Shown in pieces: positions 1 through 9,538 of a stretch of DNA of 64,000 nt. The position numbers and the translations under genes are program-made. Source of the stretch: Ktedonospora formicarum (lineage in GTDB: Bacteria; Chloroflexota; Ktedonobacteria; Ktedonobacterales; Ktedonobacteraceae); the NCBI RefSeq assembly GCF_016587355.1, contig NZ_BNJF01000006.1:310001-374000 (forward strand), given 5' to 3'. Each line of letters starts with the position of its first letter. Positions within the stretch are counted from its first letter, which is position 1. The notes beneath the pieces are model-generated. The model did no database searches. It was not told the DNA's origin and saw only the letters and a list, made by a program, of their open reading frames with translations.

Positions 1-132
1 ACTATCATCTTATCAAGCTCTATCGGCCTCTGGAGCTATAGTCTGTTCTGTTTGGCAATGGCACTTTTTGTGTTCTTTCCACTCTGGCTCTGGTGGTATG
101 ACAGTGCATATAACTACGGGACACGAAAATAA
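1..132 (+). CDS. C-terminal end of a membrane protein (partial)
   Basis: An open frame enters from the left edge and stops at TAA 130-132, giving the last 43 residues of a protein. The segment is strongly hydrophobic and rich in aromatic residues (LFVFFPLWLWWYDSAY near the end), so it reads as a final membrane helix followed by a short charged tail. It lies on the same strand as the lanthipeptide dehydratase and ends 38 bases before it, so the two may share an operon. A transporter or immunity permease would fit that context, but the fragment is too short to name a family. Confidence 0.5.
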   Translation, partial: TIILSSSIGLWSYSLFCLAMALFVFFPLWLWWYDSAYNYGTRK

Positions 133-170
133 GAAGTAGTGTATACCCTTCACAGGAAAGGGACGTATGG

Positions 171-3100
171 ATGATGTCAAAAAGCCAGAGGATGGCCCTC
201 AAGAGCGCTCAGCAAGCACGTTCCCTCTATACACCAGCAGGCTTTTTTATGATACGAACCCCCGTTCTTTCTTTCGACGTTTACCGCTCCTTTGTTGCTC
301 CCGCGAATGGCCTTATCCACAGGATGGATGACGAGAATTTCGCGGAGCTTCTAGCAACTGTCGCTCAAGAAACCAATAAGGTGCTTAGAACAGTCGCACA
401 ATGTCCAGAAGTTGCGCAGGCTCTCCTGGTTGCGAGCCATTCTCTCTTTGAGAGTCTGCAGTACCTGCAACAACCCTTTTCCTCTCGTCGTCAAGAGCGA
501 GTATATGCAAGCCTTTTACGCTACATTGTGCGTATGAGCACTCGTGCGACTCCTTTTGGCTTATTCTCTGGTATGGCTATAGGGATGCTGGCCGACGAGA
601 CAACAGCAGAAGTTGCGATGCAACCAGTGCAACAAATTTGTAGCAACGTGGATATAAGTTGGCTCCTTGAAGTCGTGAAAAGCATGGAGCAGAATGAGGA
701 TATTCGCCCACATCTTCATATCATAGTCAACCCATCTGTCTATTGTGTCGGATCAAGAGCAGTTATTCCTTTTACAGATGCCGATAAAGATGGCAATATC
801 CGCATGACCACACTGCAGATAACACCAACTGTCAGGTATCTCTTACAGGAGACAAAATTAATACAAACCATAGGAGGACCTCTCCCCTATCATACATTGC
901 TCGGTCGCCTCCTTCTGGCATTTCCGCAAATGTCAGAGCAGCAAGTTGATCGAATATTACAAGCGTTACTCTATAGAGATTTTCTTCTCACCGATCTGCG
1001 TCCTTCCTTACTTGACAATGATCCTCTCCTTTACGTACTTAAGCGCTTGCAGACTATTCCAGGGGCGCAGTCTCTCTCTCAGGCACTTGGTGAGGTAGTC
1101 ACATCTACACGCAGTGTAGATCAACAGAAATCAGAAGATCCTTTTGTGGCGCTCTCTCAATTGAGAGAGGCTCAGGAAAAGGTCTATAGGCATACCAGAC
1201 CTTCGTCGTATGCTATTGATACTGCCATCAACATCAAAGCACCTCTCCTAAACAAGGCAATAGGTGATGCCGCATCTCAAGCGGCGGAAATATTGTTACG
1301 TATAGCTCCCCTCTCCTCATCTTTCCGTGCACTCCGTCAGTATCATGAAAAATTCATAGAAACCTATGGTATGGATGCAGAAATTCCGCTCTTGACACTG
1401 CTCAGCCCGGAAATAGGACTAGGCCTTCCACATGTATATACGGGAGAAGGGCAGCAACATTTCGCACATACTCTAGCTTCCTCCCAAGGCCCACAACACG
1501 ATGCAATTCTTACAGCCTTGTTCGCAGAGGCGCTCAACAAGGGCGTACAGGAAATTGAGTTGAACGCGTCCATGCTTGATCAGCTTGCATTGTGTACTCC
1601 AAAGGTTCATACCCTTCCCTACAGTACAGTAGAACTCTATTTTCAGATTTGCGCTCGCTCACGTGAGGCGTTGGATACTGGAAATTGGCGTCTCGCTGTG
1701 GCAAATCCACCTGCACTTTTGCCAGGTGGGCGAACTTTTGGGCGCTTCCATAAGATAATGAACCAAAAACAATTGGATGCTCTAAAACAATACATCAAGG
1801 CCGAAGAAGCACTTTTCCCTGATGTAGTATTTGCTGAGCTTAATTATATATTCCCCCTGGAACGCGATATGAATGTTATGCTGCGCCCCCAACTACGTTC
1901 CTATGAAATCGTCATGAATACATGGCCATCAGTCACGCCGGAGAATCGCATTTCTCTCGATGATCTTGTCGTTGGAGTTCGCCCTGACCGCTTCTACCTT
2001 CGTTCTCTCCGTTTGGGAAAAGAAGTAGTGGTCTGCCAAAGCCATGCGCTCAATATTGAGCGAACACCTCCTCTGTGCCGTTTTCTCCTCGATGCCTCTT
2101 CGAGTGGCTATGCTCATCTCTCTGGCTTCGATTGGGGATGCCTCCGGTCGTCACCATTTTTACCTCGGGTTATCTACCAACAGATTGTGCTCTCTCCTGC
2201 TCAGTGGAGAGTACGCGCTTTTGATCTCCTCCCAGAGCACCTGGAGTGTGAAGATACTTCCTGGTTCCTTCGTGTACAGCAATGGCGCAACCAGTGGTCT
2301 GTTCCTCGTTTCGTGTATCTTGTTGAGGATGACAGTCGTTTTCTTCTTGATCTGGAGCATCCTGGTTTTCTTGCTGAATTACGACGTGCCCTCAGTAAAA
2401 GTCATGTCAGTAGCGGTGTCCTTTTGCAAGAAATGTTTCCAGATGCAGAACACCTCTGGCTGCAGAATACAAACACTGAAGCCTATGTTGCCGAAATTAT
2501 CCTTCCGCTCATTCTGCGCCATACATTGACAGAAAACGATACAACACATTTTTTAGGCAAGCATGTGAAACGCATTGAACCTCATCTGGCTGTACGTCTT
2601 GAGGAAAGACGCCAGTTACCAGGGGATGAATGGACGTCACTGAAGCTCTATATACCAGCAAAGCGCCAGAACGATCTTATCACTGGCTCCCTCAAAAACC
2701 TGGTCATCTCTTTACAAGAACAACAACGTATAGATTGCTGGTTTTTTATTCGTTATGCTGATCCAGATCCGCATGTACGAATACGTTTCCATGCAACCCA
2801 TTCACAGCATGATCAACTTCTTCTTGCTGTTCTGGCATGGGGCCGAAAGCTGATCCGTGACGGGCTCATACAGAGCGTCCGTGTAGAGGAGTACAATCGA
2901 GAAGTCGAACGTTATGGTGGTCCACTTGCATTTCCTCTCATAGAACACATTTTTTGTGCAAGTAGTAATATGGCGAGTGATCTGCTTACTCTTCAATCTG
3001 CTAAACACATGGCATTCGATTCTATCGTTGCTGCGGTATGGAGTCTGGATCACTTCTTCGCCGCCTGGGGGATGAATAGGGAGAAGCGCGTTGCTTTTGC

Positions 3101-3467
3101 TCAAGAACTCGTGGATAGGTACGAATATGCAGATATTTTTCGCTTAAGGCGCAAATTGTTACTTGGGCTTTTTATGCCAGAAGGGAATCAATATTTTACG
3201 GAAGAGGTAAAGAAGCAGAAAGAAACGTTGCTACAAATAAATGCGTCCGATATTGCTCTACTGCAAAAAAATGCTCAGGTGTTTCATGAATTGGCATTGC
3301 GTAAAGAGCTATGGCAATCAGAGCATTTTCTACTGAGAAGTCTCGCTCATATGCATCTCAATCGCTTACAAGGAATAAATCCAGAACAGGAAACAAAGGT
3401 CTATGCTTGCTGGAAATACACGCTTGAAAGTAGCCAAAGGTATCTTACCAGCCACCATCAGAATTGA
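171..3467 (+). CDS. Class I lanthipeptide dehydratase (LanB), full length
   Basis: The protein has about 1098 residues, the normal size of a full LanB. The N-terminal two thirds matches the glutamylation domain (start around RTPVLSFDVYRSF, then RATPFGLFSGMAIG near residues 124-137). The last roughly 280 residues match the SpaB-C/thiopeptide-type elimination domain (WFFIRYADPDPHVRIRFHA). LanB enzymes use glutamyl-tRNA to dehydrate Ser and Thr in a precursor peptide. No class I precursor or LanC is visible in the window, so partners must lie to the left or be absent. Two starts are possible: ATG 171, or internal ATG 249 just before the conserved RTPVLSF segment. The stop codon TGA lies within the first bases of an IS605-type right end, so the native C-terminus may have been trimmed slightly. 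Confidence 0.93.
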   Translation: MMSKSQRMALKSAQQARSLYTPAGFFMIRTPVLSFDVYRSFVAPANGLIHRMDDENFAELLATVAQETNKVLRTVAQCPEVAQALLVASHSLFESLQYLQQPFSSRRQERVYASLLRYIVRMSTRATPFGLFSGMAIGMLADETTAEVAMQPVQQICSNVDISWLLEVVKSMEQNEDIRPHLHIIVNPSVYCVGSRAVIPFTDADKDGNIRMTTLQITPTVRYLLQETKLIQTIGGPLPYHTLLGRLLLAFPQMSEQQVDRILQALLYRDFLLTDLRPSLLDNDPLLYVLKRLQTIPGAQSLSQALGEVVTSTRSVDQQKSEDPFVALSQLREAQEKVYRHTRPSSYAIDTAINIKAPLLNKAIGDAASQAAEILLRIAPLSSSFRALRQYHEKFIETYGMDAEIPLLTLLSPEIGLGLPHVYTGEGQQHFAHTLASSQGPQHDAILTALFAEALNKGVQEIELNASMLDQLALCTPKVHTLPYSTVELYFQICARSREALDTGNWRLAVANPPALLPGGRTFGRFHKIMNQKQLDALKQYIKAEEALFPDVVFAELNYIFPLERDMNVMLRPQLRSYEIVMNTWPSVTPENRISLDDLVVGVRPDRFYLRSLRLGKEVVVCQSHALNIERTPPLCRFLLDASSSGYAHLSGFDWGCLRSSPFLPRVIYQQIVLSPAQWRVRAFDLLPEHLECEDTSWFLRVQQWRNQWSVPRFVYLVEDDSRFLLDLEHPGFLAELRRALSKSHVSSGVLLQEMFPDAEHLWLQNTNTEAYVAEIILPLILRHTLTENDTTHFLGKHVKRIEPHLAVRLEERRQLPGDEWTSLKLYIPAKRQNDLITGSLKNLVISLQEQQRIDCWFFIRYADPDPHVRIRFHATHSQHDQLLLAVLAWGRKLIRDGLIQSVRVEEYNREVERYGGPLAFPLIEHIFCASSNMASDLLTLQSAKHMAFDSIVAAVWSLDHFFAAWGMNREKRVAFAQELVDRYEYADIFRLRRKLLLGLFMPEGNQYFTEEVKKQKETLLQINASDIALLQKNAQVFHELALRKELWQSEHFLLRSLAHMHLNRLQGINPEQETKVYACWKYTLESSQRYLTSHHQN

Positions 3468-4280
3468 CATCCTCCCCATGCTTGAAGAGCAAGGGATTGC
3501 CCGAGTCACCTCGAGGGTTTCCTGCTTCGCTGAGGCTTGCCCAAACGAGACGGAACTCGCTCAGGTCTGACGGCCTCTCCACAGGCCAGGATGGCTTGCC
3601 CAGCCGCCACAATGTTCTTGGCCGCGTTGCGGATCACGGTCATGGTGCACCCCACACTGGGGGCAGTCCCAGTGACGGATCTCAAGCGGTAAGGCGTCGA
3701 GCACATTCCCACACGCGAAGCAGCGCTTGCTGGATGGATACCACGTTCAATCTTGACCAGCGTTCGCCCATACCAGTCCGCTTTGTAGCCGAGTTGAGAC
3801 ACGAACTCAGACCATCCGACATCGCTGATCGCCTTGCTGAGCTTGCCATTCTTGAGCATGTTCTTCACAGCCAACGATTCAACACATATCACACGGGTTC
3901 TCGCGTATGAGTCGGGTCGAGAGCTTGTGCAGGCGCGTCACGGCGGCGGTCAACGATACGGGCATGCAAACGAGCCACCTTGAGACGGGCCTTCTCTCGG
4001 TTCTTGGAGCCTTTCTGCTTCCTGGCATGATGGCGTTGGGCTTTGGCGAGTTTCTTCTCATCCTTGTGGAAGAACCTGGGGTTGCCAACGACTTCCCCGT
4101 TAGAGAGGACCACAAAGGATGTCAAACCCAGGTCAGCCCCGATCACTGCTCATTGGATGACAAATGCGCCATCTCTTCTTCCACCAGAATGCTAACTGAC
4201 CAAAACGTGCTGGAGCAACTCGACGATCTGATGACGAGAAGAGAGCGTCAGGCGATATGTGTCGGCACGATGTGACGCTC
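3466..4280 (-). pseudogene. Decayed TnpB (IS200/IS605 OrfB) with its right end
   Basis: On the minus strand, pieces of a TnpB RNA-guided nuclease are found in several frames. One piece has the RuvC-I motif GADLGLTSFVVLSNGE with the Lys/Arg-rich region after it (about 3889-4146). A second has the segment before the zinc ribbon (LSKAISDVGWSEF, about 3700-3892). An in-frame TGA precedes the DLGL segment, and the catalytic parts lie in different frames, so the gene is dead. At 3466-3500 the minus strand ends in a typical IS605 right end (GGGGAGGATGTCAA). The element abuts the lanB stop codon, so any right-end RNA would read into antisense lanB sequence. Confidence 0.85.
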
Positions 4281-4381
4281 GTTCATCTTTGGGGATACAA
4301 AGAGCACATGCAAGCGCCGTTGCCGCTCGTGAGCACGAACAGGCCGATGCGTTCAAATGCTTCATTGGATGGAGGTCGGGG

Positions 4382-5056
4382 TCAATCTGGGCGAATCAGC
4401 CCCATGTCCATTGCCGCCGCGCACACGCAATCAAAGGTGGCATATCCCTCACTCCAGCGTTTGGCCTCGCTCCGGTCAAACAGCTCCTGCGCCAGGTATT
4501 GTAAAAGCGTCTGTGAGTAATGACAGCGCAGATAACGCGCATTCAAGTCGTCGATACGCACACGATCCAAGCTGTCAGCATCCTTAAACACGGCCAGTTC
4601 GGGCGTCATCTCTGGTGCTTGATCATCAAAAGGCACATGCCAGATATTCAGATATAGGACAGTATCAAGCGAATCTACGGGGATGCGATGAAGAAGATGT
4701 CGCTTGACCCAGGCGGCTGCTCGCTGCCCATGGGGAAAATCGATGCCATGAGAAACACGTTGTGTATCGTGCGTTGCGGCAGCCCAGCGCAAGGCTTCTT
4801 GATCAAGTGCTGCGCCACCTTTAATGAGCAGACGTGCCAAGAGTTCTTGCCAGATCAGAACACGTGCTTCGTGATCGATACCATGAATATCTTCGGCGCA
4901 ATCAGGTTGCAAAAACCACTCTCGCTCTGGCCTATAGCGTTCGAACAGCGCCCTGGCTGGCAGAGCATCACCGAGCAAACGCCGCACTTGTGCCACATGT
5001 TCCTGAATCGAGGATACGATCCTTTGTCCCTCTTGGGACTCGCCTGGCATACCCAT
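4382..5056 (-). CDS. HD-domain phosphohydrolase-like protein
   Basis: A 224-residue protein with the order H...HD...H...D expected of an HD metal-dependent phosphohydrolase: GIDHEARVLIWQ near residue 61, AAATHDTQRVSHGIDFPHG near residues 93-111, and ELAVFKDADSLDRVR near residue 160. Such enzymes commonly hydrolyse phosphomonoesters or nucleotides; the substrate cannot be predicted here. The start at 5056 is preceded by a good ribosome binding site (GAGGAAGAG). It stands alone between a decayed TnpB and a recombinase remnant. Confidence 0.75.
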   Translation of the reverse strand: MGMPGESQEGQRIVSSIQEHVAQVRRLLGDALPARALFERYRPEREWFLQPDCAEDIHGIDHEARVLIWQELLARLLIKGGAALDQEALRWAAATHDTQRVSHGIDFPHGQRAAAWVKRHLLHRIPVDSLDTVLYLNIWHVPFDDQAPEMTPELAVFKDADSLDRVRIDDLNARYLRCHYSQTLLQYLAQELFDRSEAKRWSEGYATFDCVCAAAMDMGLIRPD

Positions 5057-5578
5057 CTCTTCCTCTTTCTCTCAAAAAAACAGACAATGTATTGTATCGC
5101 ATCCATTGGCATTGACACAAACGTGAAACCATGCCACCGTCGTTACCCACTGTATTGAGGACGCAGGAAAGGTGGTATGCAGACAACCACAACATTGATA
5201 CCTCCTTTCTTCATGCAAAGCCCATCACCTCTTCTCAATTTCCCTTCCCATCTGTTCAGCTGTTGTTGGAGAGCACTCCCTTGCGGCGCCACCCATCAGG
5301 CACATGCCTCAGAGGGTGTCTGTTGCTGGAGCACTCGATGCACGCTGCACCAAAGCCCAGGTGAGATACCCCCTTTCCTTGGGTGGTGTGAGCCTCATGC
5401 TCACCACGCGAGTGACGCATGGTGAGCATGTATGCCGTGTGGCGTGACTGTTTAGAGAGCAACTCTTCTAGCCACACTACACAGCAGACACGAGGTCTCG
5501 TAGGCACCTCGCCTGGCTTCTCAGGCAACGTCGTACGCACAACAGCTGAACCAATTACCGATTGGAGTCGGGTGAGCA
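5057..5578. other. Non-coding stretch, no gene seen
   Basis: About 520 bases between the HD protein and the recombinase remnant. Short open frames occur on both strands, but none has a recognisable motif, a good ribosome binding site or coding-like composition. Confidence 0.4.
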
Positions 5579-6296
5579 TTGCTCTGCCCATTTTTGGCAG
5601 AACAGGAGGGAATCATCATAGGACGTGTACATCGAAAAATCCTGATCAAAGAAGCCCTGGAGCGCTTCGACAGCCTTATGGCCATTGGAGAGAGCCGGGG
5701 AGAGGCCAAAGCGCTTTGCCGTCGTGCCGGGGAATCCACCTGGGCATTCACCACAGGCAGGATCTTGTCGTACAAAACACGCTCCGTCTACCAGGAACAG
5801 TTTCTCAACTGGGTACGTGCCAGATATCATCTCAGTCGCTTAAAGGACATCGATCGGTGCGCAGAAGAACTGGCATGTGCCTACCTGCGTGAGCGTATCG
5901 AAAAGAGCTATAGCCCATGGACACTTGCCACTGAGCGCAGTGTGTTACGCCTCTTCTTCTCAACGCCAACGCTGGCACAACAGGTCACGCTTCCGGCGCG
6001 CCGACGGGAGGCCATTCGTCGTTCACGCCATCCCGAGCAGCGGGTAGCATCGTTCCAACCCGCGAACTGGCAGCCTTTGTTTATGTTTTTGGATGCCACA
6101 GGGCTACGGCGCAGAGAGGCGCAAGAGGTTCGGATGTCGGATGTTATCATGCTGCCTGATTGAGGCATCCAGGTGTGGGTGTGGCGTGGGAAAGGAGGCA
6201 AAACACGCCATGTTCCGTTTCTTGCTGGGAAGGAGCGCCAGATACAAGCAATAGTGCAGGGGCGTACTGGTGAGGAGCGGATCTTTCCCTGTATCT
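5579..6296 (+). pseudogene. Tyrosine recombinase, stop-interrupted and truncated
   Basis: The first 194 codons look like the SAM-like core-binding domain and the start of the catalytic domain of a phage-integrase family recombinase (TLATERSVLRLFF, then FMFLDATGLRRREAQEVRMSD holding the first catalytic Arg). An in-frame TGA ends it at 6161-6163. The same frame continues with VWRGKGGKTRHVPF, the beta-hairpin of the family, then stops at about 6296. The C-terminal HxxR and Tyr region is missing, apparently replaced by IS110 sequence, so the protein cannot be active. Confidence 0.8.
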
Positions 6297-6699
6297 GATG
6301 CATGTCCGAACGCGGCCTGCAGGCATGATGAAGACCGATAAACGGGATGCTCTTGGCCTGGCGAATCATCTTTACAGCCAACTGGAACTGGGCGTCCAGG
6401 TAGCAGATAAGCTGCAACTGGTTCGTCAAGCCGTCCCACCAACACCAGCAGCGATGCAACTCAAAGGGTTGATCCGTCACCGCTACGAGTTGGTCCGAGA
6501 AAAAACAGGCGCAAGAACAAACTCATTGCGCTCTGTGATGAGCTATTCCCTGAATTTACGCAAATTTTTCATGACCCGAATCTTCCCACAGCCCTCTCCA
6601 TCTTGTCATAGACACATGCTCGCTCGACGCTTTCAGGATCTCATCTTCTGGCTGATCGAAACCCAACACATCAACACTTTTCGCCCTTGGCGAAACTAA
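6290..6699 (+). pseudogene. IS110-family transposase fragment
   Basis: The reading frame contains the signature region of IS110 DEDD transposases (KTDKRDALGLANHLY, then LKGLIRHRYELVRE). It then shifts frame: a neighbouring frame continues with KNKLIALCDELFPEFTQIF and DPNLPTALSIL. Both the N-terminal start and the C-terminal Ser-containing domain are absent. It is fused directly to the truncated tyrosine recombinase, which suggests a deletion or recombination joined the two remnants. Confidence 0.8.
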
Positions 6700-6721
6700 C
6701 AGAGTAGTATTAGTTAAATTA

Positions 6722-7207
6722 TTATTCGCCTTTGTAGGCTTTCTCGAGTTCGCTTATACTCAGTTTACTCATACTAAGCATAGCAGTGCTAACCCGATCG
6801 GCTTTAGCAATGTCTGGATCACGCATCATGATGTCTAGACTTTCCGGCATAATCTGCCACGTTAAGCCATATCTATCTTTAAGCCATCCGCAAGAAACTA
6901 TTTCGCCGCCTTTGGATAGCGCTTCCCAAAGATAATCAATCTCTTCCTGAGTTTTGCAGTTTACCGCTATTGAGATAGCCTCACTAAAAGTATACATCGG
7001 ACCGCCATTTAGCGCAGTAAAGTTTTGGCCATTCAGTTCAAAGTCTATTGTTGATACATCTCCGGCATTCTTTCCGGCTATTTTTGCCACTGACTCTGTG
7101 AGATATGATGTGTTTATTATTTTTGCATTTTCAAACAGCGATACATAAAAATCTACCGCTTCCTTTGCCTGGTCGTTAAACCAAAGAAAAGTTACTATTT
7201 TTCTCAT
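6722..7207 (-). CDS. VOC / PhnB-like family protein
   Basis: A 161-residue protein of the glyoxalase-fold (VOC) type often labelled 3-demethylubiquinone-9 3-methyltransferase-like or PhnB-like. Diagnostic segments are TFLWFNDQAKEAVDFYVSLF at the N-terminus, LNGQNFTALNGGP in the middle and GWLKDRYGLTWQIMP near residue 108. The function is unknown; family members are small dimeric metal-binding proteins. The ATG at 7207 has a clear ribosome binding site (AAAGGAAC). Its base composition is more AT-rich than its neighbours, which suggests a separate origin. Confidence 0.85.
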   Translation of the reverse strand: MRKIVTFLWFNDQAKEAVDFYVSLFENAKIINTSYLTESVAKIAGKNAGDVSTIDFELNGQNFTALNGGPMYTFSEAISIAVNCKTQEEIDYLWEALSKGGEIVSCGWLKDRYGLTWQIMPESLDIMMRDPDIAKADRVSTAMLSMSKLSISELEKAYKGE

Positions 7208-7225
7208 ATGAATGTTCCTTTCTTC

Positions 7226-8056
7226 TTATTTAGTAGGAGTATTTTTACTATATAATAGTACTTCAATTGAAGCTAGTGAGCCATCTCCCATTTTCTCACT
7301 CATACTCAGCGTTCTGGCATCTCCTTTGGTTTGATGGTCAGATCGCTGTGTCTGCTTCGCCGCTTCCATCATCACCTGGAGGGTACGCGCAAAGAGCAAG
7401 TACGGATAGTCTACCAGAAGTCGATCAGAAAAAACTTCTCCTCTCTTGCTCTTTTGGCCATGCAGCATGACCGCCTCGTATTCCAAAACACGGTCTCAGT
7501 CTTTTGTCAGCTTCCATCCTCCCTCGCGTAAAACCCACCGTTCTTCTCCCTTTGGCGGAGGAGTTTTTCGTGGAGGATGTGAGGGAAACTTTTGTCGATC
7601 CTTGACCTTTTTCATGTTACGGCGAGCGCCACAGCTCTGTACCCTGTTGATGGAGAGCCGTTGTCACCAGTGCTGCTCATCAAGCAGATGGATGATCCAA
7701 TGTTTCCCCAGGGGGGCATTGGCCTCCTAAGTACAATCACAGAAATTTGGTGGCATCAGGTAGGGGGTGGCAAGGTTTTTTGCGGCCAATACACAATCGC
7801 TTTGTGCACTCTCTTTTCTACAATGGGGGGTTGTCTACAGCCAGGAGCAGAAAGCTGGAAGAGGAAAGTGACCTGAATGGGCGCGAGAATAATACAGTGA
7901 CGCTCTTCTGTCTGAAGGAAGAAAGTGAGTTGGTACCGGGCTCTATCTGGCTATGTGTGCAGCATTTCCTTGTGCTCGCCGGCAACTCTTGCTATTCTCC
8001 CTTCAGAAAGTGATTTTTCCCAAAAACTTTTTAGAAGGCGATAAGGAAATAAGCAT
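7226..8056. other. 830-bp stretch without a firm gene
   Basis: Overlapping short frames occur on both strands but none is recognisable. A minus-strand frame at 7226-7486 (86 codons) is the best candidate for a small unknown protein. At about 7762-7785 lies a GGCAAGGTTTTTTGCGGCC motif that recurs at 37.06, 38.67 and 39.6 kb, followed about 33 bases later by TACAAT. Confidence 0.35.
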
Positions 8057-9034
8057 ATGCAAAAGCAGCACATCCAATTCATACACAAAATCACGTCCCC
8101 TCGCGCAGGTACGGGCGTTGAGAGCCTTGCCTGGTCCCCAGATAGTCAGTTTCTTGCTTCCGCGTCTAGGGATGGGGTAGTCCTCTGGAGGGCCTCAACC
8201 AGAGATGAATTGGCTCAGTGGGGGAGGGTGGGTTATGTTGGCTCCGTTGCCTGGTCTCCAACAGGGAAAAACCTGGCGGTTGGAACGGTGGTCTACAGGA
8301 GCCCTAACAGAGTCGGGATGGTACGCTTGTGGCAGTTTCCTCAAGCGGATTCGCTGGAAAGAAGTGTCAAGAAGAAGGCCATGTGCGAGGCTTGCGATCC
8401 CGTTTCGGCAGTATCCTGGTCCCCAGATGGTACACGTCTTGCCGTCCCACTCTATCGGGGAAGGGTATCTGTGGTGAATGTACTAGACGGGCGCGAGCTT
8501 TTCCAATATCAAACAGCTCATTCAATAGCGACTAAGGATATTGCCTGGTCTCCGGACGGTACCCGGCTTGCCTCCCTCGGCTGTAGTGGATTTAGTCACG
8601 AACAGGAGTTAACCTACCTGGTCACATTATACAATCTGAGCGATGGCAGCACCACCGAAATCGGCCAGGGAACCAACTACCTGACCAGCCTCGCCTGGTC
8701 CCCCGACAGTGCCCGTCTGGTGATTACCGGCTCTCAAACCATAAAGCTCTGGAATGGTGCTTCCGGTCACCTTGTGGATATCTCGATGGCCCAACTAGGA
8801 GGGGGCAGTGCTGTTGCCTGGTCTCCAGACGGACAGTATATTGCAACCGCAAGAGGGAAGACGATTCATATCTGGGAGGCGAACACCGAGCGCACCTTCT
8901 CTGTTCTTCAGACCAATGCAGCCTATGGTGCTGTTGAGTGTGTCAAGTGGTCTCCTGATGGTCAGAGTCTGGCTGCTGGAGATGCTGATAGATCCGTACA
9001 TATCTGGCCGCTGGAATCAATGGTCCCGGCCTGA
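8057..9034 (+). CDS. WD40-repeat protein
   Basis: A 325-residue cytosolic beta-propeller. About six to seven blades are visible through the repeated AWSPDG motifs (SLAWSPDSQFLASAS, AVSWSPDGTRLAVP, DIAWSPDGTRLASL, SLAWSPDSARLVITG, AVAWSPDGQYIATA, CVKWSPDGQSLAAG). No signal peptide, kinase or membrane helix is present. Such propellers are protein-interaction platforms; the partner is unknown. The start at 8057 follows AAGGAAAT at good spacing. A long perfect hairpin follows the gene. Confidence 0.85.
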   Translation: MQKQHIQFIHKITSPRAGTGVESLAWSPDSQFLASASRDGVVLWRASTRDELAQWGRVGYVGSVAWSPTGKNLAVGTVVYRSPNRVGMVRLWQFPQADSLERSVKKKAMCEACDPVSAVSWSPDGTRLAVPLYRGRVSVVNVLDGRELFQYQTAHSIATKDIAWSPDGTRLASLGCSGFSHEQELTYLVTLYNLSDGSTTEIGQGTNYLTSLAWSPDSARLVITGSQTIKLWNGASGHLVDISMAQLGGGSAVAWSPDGQYIATARGKTIHIWEANTERTFSVLQTNAAYGAVECVKWSPDGQSLAAGDADRSVHIWPLESMVPA

Positions 9035-9062
9035 TCGGTCCCACCAATTTTCAGGGGTAAAC

Positions 9063-9110
9063 TTACGTATGGTCGGCGATGAAGGTGACTTCATCGCCGA
9101 CCATACGTAA
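9063..9110. repeat. Perfect 22-bp inverted repeat with 4-base loop
   Basis: Arms 9063-9084 and 9089-9110 are perfectly complementary, separated by GTGA. It lies 28 bases after the WD40 stop codon and 17 bases from the end of a solo TnpB right end. There is no T tract, so it is not a textbook terminator, although it could end or stabilise the WD40 transcript. Confidence 0.9.
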
Positions 9111-9126
9111 CTGGACGTGAAAGTTT

Positions 9127-9278
9127 CCGTTATCCGAAACTGACCCAAAGAGGGACAAGCCATATTTCGCGTTCGGTTCCTGCTTCAACGAACAACGTGC
9201 CTGGATCTACCAGGTCTTACAGGATCTCCACAGGCGTGCATTCCGGTGTAACTCACCGTACAAGGAGTAATTATAGCA
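9127..9278 (-). repeat. Solo TnpB right end / omega-RNA-like remnant, copy 1
   Basis: On the minus strand this 150-base segment matches the sequence at the 3' end of the 15.5-16.9 kb TnpB element and two other solo copies. It shares GCCTGTGGAGATCCTGTAAG, GAAGCAGGAACCGAAC and the terminal TTTCGGATAACGG. There is no attached TnpB here. In IS605-type elements this region is where the guide RNA scaffold lies, with the guide being the flanking bases after the terminal motif. Confidence 0.8.
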
Positions 9279-9538
9279 GAAATGAAGGAAGAACGCAAGA
9301 GCAACAAATGCCAACGGAAAGAGATATTTGTCTCCTCTTCAAGAAACTTGTTTTAACCCTGCATCCAGATCATGTGCATAACGCTCCACCTTGCTATTAG
9401 CCGCAGGATGAAGCGTTGTGTGTTGTCACAGCATAAAAGAAATCTTCTCGATGTCCGAAAAACAGATGCGCACGTCAACTCCGAAAACCGCAACGCGATA
9501 TTCATGCACCATCTCACCAGTCAGGTGCAGCATCAGGA

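Noticed and set aside
2044..2529. 161-codon plus-strand frame inside lanB
   Set aside because: Lies wholly within the LanB coding region in another frame, with no motif; a shadow.
3464..3910. 148-codon plus-strand frame over the decayed TnpB
   Set aside because: Antisense to recognisable TnpB segments; low-complexity Arg/Ser composition.
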